A stretch of DNA of 64,000 bases from Boesenbergia rotunda (lineage: Eukaryota; Streptophyta; Magnoliopsida; Zingiberales; Zingiberaceae). Every line of letters starts with the position of its first letter. Within the stretch, counting starts at the first letter, position 1. Position numbers and translations under genes: made by a program. This document shows, one piece after another, positions 56,541-64,000 of the stretch. The notes beneath the pieces were generated by a model, which did no database searches, had not been told where the DNA came from, and worked only from the letters and a program-made list of their open reading frames with translations. Location of the stretch: positions 88,880 through 152,879 of the forward strand of contig JAGFNQ010008706.1 of assembly GCA_024364735.1 (NCBI GenBank). The letters run 5' to 3'.

Positions 56541-57530
56541 AAAGATGGAGCTTGAGTCCCACATTGCTAACTGGCGAGACCCAATGTTTCCTTATATGTG
56601 TTCCTGTGCTAATGTTGTTAATACTAAAGCACATGAGGTCTCTACCCTTGGGCGAGCAGGTGCTCGTACTTGCGAGTCCGCCACGCGCGCAATGAGCGCT
56701 TTGTTGGCGTACTTTGCACTTCGACGTACGCATCGTCGCGAGGATCATTAAGGTGCTTTAATTTATGCTCCACGTGACATGTTGGTGACGAGGCAGTGCC
56801 TATGTCACACGTCTCTGTGTAGAGAAAGATGGCTGGATTGGGCGAACAGATGGTGGCGGTCAGATCAAAGATCTGGACAGATCGCAGGAAGGTGCGATCT
56901 GGAGCGTCGGATCAAAGATCTGGACAGATCGCAGGCAAGTGCGATCTGGAGAGTCGGATTCGAACCTGACTGTGAAGAGGGAGGATGGATCTGAAGCGTC
57001 AGATTAAATGTTCTAATCTGGCGACTAAGATCAAGATGGGATCACTCTTTAGATCAAGGGACGAGATTAAAAGACCTTTAAAGGGTTACACCCTTTCGTT
57101 ATGAACGGTCCAGATCTGTCCGAACCAAAGGGTACTTACCTCTTCACTAAATATAAATAGATCCCACCACTTGATCATTTCATTCATTCAAGCATTGCAA
57201 TGTAAAAGCATTTGCACTCATCCATCTTCTGCATCGAGAGTCCAAAAAGCTTATGAAAAGGTTCACCGGTCTCAGAATTTAAAGTGCTACTATTCCGAGA
57301 CGACGTCGTTGTATCTTGGAACGAATTGCTGCTATCCGTGAGCACCAGTAGCGGAGCAATATCGTTTTACGGAGATAGTGTCGAACACTAGCCTCGATGT
57401 AACCCAATCAGTTTGCTTCCTCCGAAAGCAACCTCCCGGAAGATCCGACGGTCATAAATCGACTAAGTCAAATACCGAGGAGATACAAGTCAGAAACCAA
57501 CAATCGTAAAACGATATTAGGAAAACTGAT
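56541..57530 (+). repeat. Probable LTR and leader of Copia-F
   Basis: Begins around TTGAGTCCCACATTGC, a phrase common in plant LTRs. Has a twofold tandem repeat (GATCAAAGATCTGGACAGAT, about 56862 and 56910), a TATA box TATAAATA at 57152-57159, and then leader DNA up to the gag ATG. I find no clear PBS and cannot fix the LTR ends. Confidence 0.45.
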
Positions 57531-58963
57531 ATGACCAGAATCAACGATGTACCAACCGCCGTCCCTCACGTCGAGAAGCCGGAGAAATTCAACGGAGCCG
57601 ACTTCAAAAGATGGCAGCAGAAGATGCTGTTCTACCTGACCACGGTGAACCTTGTATGGTTCCTGCGTGAAGACCCGCCTGCCGCTACGGAAGATAATTT
57701 CGGGAGCCAGGCTGCTCCCGATGCGTTGTCACACGGAGACTTCTTGTGCCACAATTACATTCTTAATGCGCTGGATAATACGCTATATAACGTATATTGC
57801 ATGATGGAGACGATCAAGTCACTGTGGGAATCGTTGGAGAAGAAATACAAAACCAAAAACGCCGAACTGAAGAAATTCATTGTCGCCCGATTTCTGGATT
57901 TCAAAATGGTGGATTCCAAGAACATCAGGTCTCAGGTCCAAGACATGCAACTGATAATGCTTGATCTGGACGCCGAAGGAATGCCGCTGAACGAGTCATT
58001 TAAAGTTGCTGCGGTAATCGAGAAATTCCCTCCGTCATGGAAGAATTTCAAAAATTACCTAAAGCAAAGCAGAAGGAGATGAGATTTGAAGACCTCATCC
58101 TGCGGCTGCAAATAGAGGAGGATAATCGAAAATTATACGACTCTAGAGGAACAAAGTGGGACAGTCGATGAGATGCCCAACCTGACGGAACCAAAAGCCA
58201 AGAAGCCGAAGCAACCGAACCAGAAGGCTCAAGGCAAAAGGTTCAAGGGCACGTGCTACAATTGTGGAAAGTCAGGACACATGCCCAAAGACTGTAGACG
58301 CCCGAAGAAGACAACCAAGAGCTAGAAGAATGTTGCGAACCAAGTCGCAACCTCCACTGGCATAGATCTCAGCGCTCTGGATCTCACTGCGATCGTGTTC
58401 GAAGCCAACTTGGTAGACAACCCGAAGCAGTGGTGGATCGATACTGGAGCAACCCACCATGTCTGTTCAGACAAGGCAATGTTCTCCAAGTACACCCCGA
58501 TAAGTGGAAGAACGCTCTATATGGGCAACTCCACGATGTCCTCAATTGTTGGACTCGGGACAGTTGCTCTAAAAATGACGTCTAGGAAGGAGCTAACTCT
58601 CATTGATGTGCTCCATGTTCGCGACATCAGGAAGAACTTAGTTTCTAGATCGACACTTGTTAAAGCCGGATTCAAACTAGTGTTCCAATCCAACAACTTT
58701 GTGCTTACGAAGAACGGTGTCTTCGTAGGAAAGGGGTATTTAGAACAAAATTTGTTCAAGATAGTTGTAATGACTATACATCGTAATTTTGATGGTAATA
58801 AATTAAAAGCTTCCAGCTATGTTGTTGAGTGTTTTAATTTATGGCATGATTGGCTTGGGCATGTCAATAATAATACTTTGAAACGTCTCATCAAACTAAA
58901 TTTATTATCGAACATCGATGTTGACGAAACACACAAATGCGAAGTGTGCGTGGAGACGAAAAT
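57531..58963 (+). pseudogene. gag, protease and pre-integrase of Copia-F (truncated)
   Basis: From ATG at 57531: UBN2-type gag (VEKPEKFNGADFKRWQQKM, LWESLEKKYKTKNAELKKFI, NESFKVAAVIEKFPPSWKNF). A frameshift near 58060 splits it from RFEDLILRLQIEEDNRKL, and the zinc knuckle CYNCGKSGHMPKDC lies at about 58254-58295. A stop at 58323 precedes protease (WWIDTGATHHVC, about 58431) and GAG-pre-integrase (LWHDWLGHVNN, HKCEVCVETK). Sequence ends at 58963 where a D-type LTR fragment begins. Integrase core, RT and RNase H are absent. The wording differs from Copia-A to D, so it belongs to another copia lineage (Tork-like is my guess). Confidence 0.82.
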
Positions 58964-59099
58964 TGTTGGAGCAATCGACCCTAAGATGGTCCGGTGTGAC
59001 CATGAGTTTTGATGTTTGGGCAAAGGGTTTAAGTTAGGTTTTCCCTTGTATTTGATATGCGTATGTTGAGTGTGCAGGTTGTACAGGTTACGCATATGG
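58964..59099 (+). repeat. Fragment of a Copia-D-type LTR start
   Basis: TGTTGGAGCAATCGACCC, then GATGGTCCGGTGTGACCATG, and GTGTGCAGGTTGTACAGGT: homologous to the first ~130 bp of the Copia-D LTRs but diverged. It is cut at 59099 by the inverted E-right LTR. Confidence 0.8.
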
Positions 59100-61584
59100 T
59101 GTAGGGACTGGGTGCATGTCGACAAGGATACGAGTTCGTAAAATTTAAAATTTTTACGTGCAGCGGAAGAGTTTGCATAAAATAATTTCCTAAATTATTT
59201 TAACTTCGTATCTAGCATGCAACCTTATAGTGTATCGACATAATCATAAAATAAAAGTTTGCGAAAAAGTAAACTAATTTACTTTTGTACCTTGCGTAAC
59301 TCGAAGAAAGGGACGCGATCCAACCGTAGCGTCCCTTGGAAGCTTCGCCTCTATTCGCGTCCACGCCGAGTTCTCTTCGGGATGACTTCGCAAAGTCACG
59401 AGTTTTGTGCCGACGAGAACTACTAGATTCTCGGAAGGCACAACTAGAAGGATAAGAGAAAATAATGAAAAACTAACCAACGAAGTAACGGAATCAAATT
59501 CCGGGAAGAGAGGAATCGCTATCCGCTTCTTCTTCTTCGCGTTCGGGTTCTCCTTCTTCTTCTTGAAGCTCACGCCAACCTCAACTAAGGGAGGAATTGC
59601 GCCAGCCCTAAGTCACCAAGTGGGCGCCGGCCCTAGGCTCCAAGTGGGCGCCGGCCCTAGGCAAGAGAGGGAGAGGGAGAAGAGAAGAGAAGAGATTAAG
59701 AGAGAGAGGGAGAGCTCTATGATTCAATTACTTGAATTGGAATTAAGGGCTAGCCTTTGGTTCCTTTAAATAGTAGCAACTCCTTTGCTAAGTCTCCCTC
59801 TAAACCGAATTAACAGAATTAACGGAATTAGTTATAAGAAATTATCTTATAAATTTTCTTATTGCTTATTCCGTTTAAGCCTAGTCTTATTATAACCATT
59901 TATAATAAAACAAATTAGTTATCATAAGAAATTTATTCTATAAATTTTCTTATGAATTTTATTATAACTAACTTTATAATAAAACTAATTATTTATCATA
60001 AGAAATTTATCCTATAAATTCTTATGAATTAATTCCGTTTAAACCAAGTTTTTATTATAAACTAATTTATAATAAAAACTAATTCTTCTTCTCTTTAAAT
60101 TATGGAATAAATTTTATAAGAAATTTATAAACTTTCTTATTATGGAAAAAATCAATTCATAATTGATTTTATAAAATTAAAATAAACCCAATTCATGGAT
60201 TATTTTAATCTTCCATAAAAGAATAAATTTCTATAAATTTATTTATATAAATTTCTTTATACAAATTTATTTATCCATAATTCATAAAATAAATCGTGCT
60301 TGATTTATCTTATTAATTAAACCAAATAAATTAATTTAATTCCCTTTAATGGCCGGCCACCACTAGGAGGGTTAATACCCTCTTTGGCCGGCCAAAACCG
60401 ACCCGAACCGATCACGAATTAAACTCATTTAATTCACCCAAAAAGCCTTCAAAAGACTTAGCCATTTTAGTTTCCATTGCGCCTCTGATTAACTCAGATT
60501 CGACTTATTTCTCTTGATCGGAAAATCCAATTTTCAACTCGTTTTAAATCCCTCGGATTACTCGTAGTGCGTGTGACTAAATAGGCTTTCGATTTATGTT
60601 GGCCGTCTATAATTAACTAATTATAGAACGATCATGAGTGGCACCTAGTAGTACATCATGATCCCCAATTAATCGAAAGATCAACGGTTTGACCTCAGAA
60701 GAAATTATTCTGAAACCCTTCAGCAGCTCTAATAAATCGTGCCCTATTCCCTTCACCACCTTATACCCACTTGGTTCAGGACACGGTCAATGGTGTCAGT
60801 CCCCACTAGGCTGACTACGTCACACCTAGCCCAAGTAGTGTCTTTCTCGTCCTTTGGATTTCTAATTACTCTCATGTATTTCAGAGACTCTCACTCTAAA
60901 CATGATATGCTCTGGCCAGAGGCTTTGAGTAACAATCCGACGATAGGCCTGGGTATACATCTCCTCGCAAGGAGTGGTGAATCCTTTGTAGGCTGTTCAA
61001 ACATCTTCGGGCACTTCGGCTTATACCCGATCATCCTGGGTCCACACCTCCTTGGAGATGCTTGCTTAAGATGTCAAAGTATAAGTCTCCATGACCAAGA
61101 TGACTTGAACACCGCAAGTCAAAGGAACATCGCACTTAAGCCGCAGTAAGATCTTCATTGACATATCTACATGTAGATTCCCATATGAAGTCTTACAGCT
61201 AGTCACTCCAATGAACTAGTTCCCTTAACTAGCATCCATGTTTATCTCCGGACATCCCAATGTCACCAGCCAGTGAGAATCAGCTGATTAGAGAATAACT
61301 CATGCTAGTCTCAACAGAATTGACAGTGTCCGTTTTTATCAATTCATCGACTAGGGATATTTTCAATACTTCACATTTGCGCATTTAGAGATAATCACTA
61401 GTTGTGATCTCATCACAAATTCTCTTATGCTGTGAGTTGTATTGCGGACATTCAGTAGATGAGTTTAAGATCCCAATCAAATACACAAGCATGTATACTC
61501 AAATAGTGAATTATCATTTATTAATATAAATGTTTTACAATCATAAGGCGATTGCCTTAGGACACTTCTCTCATATCACTAACA
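59100..61584 (-). repeat. 3' LTR of E-right
   Basis: Minus strand TGTTAGTGATATGAG...TGGGTGCATG-side end, near-copy of 45188-47815 but about 140 bp shorter, mainly in the AT-rich repeated tract. TATA-like TATTTAAA at 59765-59772, where E-left has TATATAAA. Confidence 0.9.
60739..61149 (+). CDS. 136-codon antisense ORF inside E-right LTR
   Basis: Counterpart of 45623-46033: same length and ends, six differences near the N-terminus. No known domain. See the earlier entry and findings. Confidence 0.25.
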   Translation: MPYSLHHLIPTWFRTRSMVSVPTRLTTSHLAQVVSFSSFGFLITLMYFRDSHSKHDMLWPEALSNNPTIGLGIHLLARSGESFVGCSNIFGHFGLYPIILGPHLLGDACLRCQSISLHDQDDLNTASQRNIALKPQ

Positions 61585-61600
61585 AACTCCCACTTGGCCT
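61585..61600 (-). other. Polypurine tract of E-right
   Basis: Minus-strand GGCCAAGTGGGAGTT just before the LTR. Confidence 0.75.
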
Positions 61601-61658
61601 AATGCCAATCGCTACGGTATCCAATATCACAGGCTCTAACATGACCCTCAAACTTGCT

Positions 61659-63095
61659 TTAAGGCAAGGCCTTAGTTAAAGGATCCGCTATATTCCTTTC
61701 AGTGGGAACTCTCTCAATTTGTATGTCATTCCTACTTATAATCTCTCTGATCAGATCATAGCGGCGAAGCACGTGTTTGGATCGCTGATGAGACCTTGGT
61801 TCCTTTGCTTGTGCAATAGCTCCATTGTTGTCGCAGTAAACTGGCACTGCATCATCAATGGTTGGAACCACACCAAGTTCGGAGACAAACTTCTTGATCC
61901 AGACTGCTTCCTTTGCTGCTTCCGAAGCTGCGATATATTCCGCTTCCGTGGTGGAATTCGCCACGGTGTCTTGTTTGGAACTCTTCCAACTTACTGCGCC
62001 TCCATTCAAAGTAAATACGTATCCAGACTGCGATTTGGAGTCATCCTTATCTGTCTGGAAACTGGCATCTGTATACCCACGTATTACCAAATCTCCTTCT
62101 CCATATATTAGGAACACATCCTTAGTTCTTCTTAAGTACTTAAGGATTGTCTTAACAGCCGCCCAGTGATCCATTCCTGGATCCGACTGGTATCTGCTTG
62201 TGACGCTCAAAGCATACGATACATCAGGCCTAGTACATAACATAGCATACATGATAGATCCTATCGCGGATGCATAGGGAATCTTATTCATGCAAATCCT
62301 CTCGTCTTCTGTGCGCGGACACATAGACTTTGAAAGGTTGATCCCATGCCTAATGGGAAGGTAACCTTTCTTGGATTCCGACATGCTAAACCTTTTTAGC
62401 ACTCGGTCTATATATGTAGACTGCGAAAGACCGAACAACCGTTTTGATCTATCTCTATAGATTCTAATCCCAAGGATATAGGTTGCTTCTCCCAGGTCTT
62501 TCATGGAGAAAGTTTTGGATAACCAAATTTTAACTGTCTATAAGACTGAAATATCGTTTCCTATAAGTAAGATGTCGTTGACATATAATACTAGGAATAC
62601 GACTGCACTCCCACTAACCTTCTTGTACACACAGGGCTCATCAGGATTTTGTGAGAAATCAAACCTTTTGATTGTCTCATCAAAACGGATATTCCACCTC
62701 CTAGATGCTTGCTTCAGTCCATGTATGGATCGTCGAAGCTTGCATACCTTGGTTTTATCAACCGATGTGAAACCTTCAGGCTGTATCATGTATACGTCCT
62801 CAAGTAGGTTTCCGTTAAGGAAAGCTGTTTTCACATCCATTTGCCATATCTCATAATTATAATGAGCTGCTATGGCTAGGAGCATCCGAATGGATTTAAG
62901 CATAGCTACTGGCGAATAGGTTTCGTCATAATCAATTTCTTGTTTCTGACGATATCCTTTTGCCACTAATCTAGCCTTAAAGGTAACAACATTACCTCCA
63001 TGTCGGTTTTCTTCTTGAAAACCCACTTGCACCCTATGGGTTTAATCCCTTCAGGTGGGTTAACCAAGTCCCATACTTGATTTTCGTATATGGAA
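61659..63095 (-). pseudogene. RT and RNase H of E-right pol
   Basis: Minus-strand order: end of linker (NPPEGIKPIGCKWVFKKKT), RT (TFKARLVAKGYRQKQEIDYDE, QMDVKTAFLNGNL, LKQASRRWNIRF), then the catalytic motif, which reads YVNDILLIGND instead of YVDD. An in-frame TAG at 62535-62537 interrupts before TVKIWLS and MKDLGEATYILGI. RNase H follows (GYTDASFQTDKDDSKSQSGY, SWKSSKQDTVANSTTEAEYI) to ADPLTKALP and TAA at 61659. Frameshifts lie near 63000 and 63100. The Asp-to-Asn change at the active site alone should abolish polymerisation. Confidence 0.9.
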
Positions 63096-63115
63096 TCCAT
63101 TTCCGACTCATGGCT

Positions 63116-64000
63116 TCAAGCCATTGTCCCTTTCTGAACTTTCAGAACATCTTCATAACTGATAGGTTCGTCATCGCCAATGAGCAACACGTCGTTCGAT
63201 TCACTTACGAGAAATCCGTATCTCTCTGGAATGTTGCGTGTCCTATCAGACCTACGAAGAGGTGGTGTAGTTTTAGGTTCAACTGATAGCTCATCATTAT
63301 GAATTATCGGTTGTGGGCCTAGACTCGGTGTCTCTGTAATGTCTATTGGAGTTTCTTGAACTTCATCAAGTTCAATGCCACTCCCACTGTTTTCTTGTAA
63401 AAGAAATTCTTTTTCTAGAAATACAGCATGCCTTGAAACAAACACCTTTTGTTCCAAGGGATGATAGAATTGGTAACCCTTCGTTTCCTTAGGGTATCCA
63501 ATAAATAGACATTTATCAGACTTAGCATCCAATTTGTCTGATACAACCCGCTTCACGTAAGCAGGACAACCCCATATCTTAAGGTGAGTTAAGTGAGGTT
63601 TCTTACTATTCCAAATCTCATATGGAGTAGTAGAGACTACCTTGGTCGGGACTCTATTTAATAAATAAACAGCTGTCTTAAGTGCATAACCCCAAAAGGA
63701 TTTTGGAAGAGTTGCATGATTCATCATTGACCTAACCATGTCCATCAAGGTTCGGTTGCGCCTCTCAGATACACCATTATGCTGTGGTGTATATGGCGGA
63801 GTCCATTGGGATAATATCCCATTGTCCCTTAGATAATCTTGAAACTCTTGACTTAAGTATTCACTACCCCGATCGGATCGAAGTATTTTAATATTTTTGC
63901 CAAGTTGTTTCTCTACGTCATTTCTGAACTCTTTGAATTTATCAAAAGCTTCAAATTTGTGTTTCATCAAGAACACGTACCCGAATCGTGAGTGATCATC
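63116..64000 (-). pseudogene. Integrase of E-right pol, continues past window edge
   Basis: Open frame from the edge (DDHSRFGYVFLMKHKFEAF) through the core: RSDRGSEYLSQEF with the second Asp, and HNGVSERRNRTLMDMVRSMM with the catalytic Glu. Then GYALKTAVYLLNRVPTK, PYEIWNSKKPHLTHLKIWGC, and the variable C-terminal region. It ends at a stop at 63116 after QKGTMA; from there the frame of the RT part differs by one base. The first catalytic Asp lies beyond the window. Confidence 0.9.

Larger units (their letters stand above)
59100..64000 (-). mobile_element. E-right: minus-strand Copia element running off the window
   Basis: 3' LTR (59100-61584), polypurine tract, and pol read leftwards from the window edge: integrase, RT, RNase H. 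The LTR matches E-left in inverse orientation. RT and RNase H wording (GLSQSTYIDRVLKRFSM, RPDVSYALSVTSRYQS) fits the Tork/Angela side of Ty1/copia. Confidence 0.92.

Overview
This window reads as nuclear DNA of a flowering plant, probably a monocot; Zingiberales is my guess from the general style of the repeats and is not proven here. It is gene-poor. One cellular gene is convincing: a single-exon GRAS transcription factor of the SCL4/SCL7 type on the minus strand (52451-54313). Almost everything else is LTR retrotransposon, with one decayed hAT transposase remnant at the left edge (415-1075).

Layout. Copia-B (1902-9474, +) has a 5' LTR, PBS, broken gag and broken pol, and stops abruptly without a 3' LTR against the tail of a Ty3/Gypsy chromovirus (9475). 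That tail is interrupted by a complete nested element, Copia-A (10071-17479, 5-bp target duplication AAGAG), which keeps a short open gag but has no pol. The Gypsy tail then runs into an LTR (17687-21144) that also serves as 5' LTR of a second, nearly full Gypsy copy (to 29427), giving a shared-LTR tandem. Copia-C (29428-33218, -) follows as a 3' LTR plus the end of pol. Copia-D (33219-39979, +) has two LTRs and gag, no pol, and an env-position gene that appears to have its own promoter and intron. Then come an unidentified stretch, a decayed minus-strand LTR-like block with gag/protease relics (40522-42800), three abutting minisatellites (43115-44990), a 2.6-kb LTR (45188-47815), a 158-bp satellite with dimeric higher-order pattern (48050-48822), a 410-bp foldback (48867-49280), quiet intergenic DNA around the GRAS gene, a partial Copia-F (about 56545-58963), a 136-bp D-type LTR fragment, and a minus-strand Copia element (59100 to beyond 64000).

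Copia-A, B, C and D look like Sireviruses (Ty1/copia): iMet PBS abutting the LTR, DSGCS protease in B, multiple GGGGGAG purine tracts in A and D, and an env-position gene in D. Their LTRs share a layout that the annotation classes do not name: a run of short hairpins near the start of U3, then palindromes or inverted repeats, then a TATA box. The sequence of the hairpin stems changes between units and between elements, but the two sides change together, often leaving G-U pairs on the sense strand. Copia-D repeats the palindrome-plus-TATA module inside the element, directly before a spliced gene. I regard these two observations as the most worth testing.
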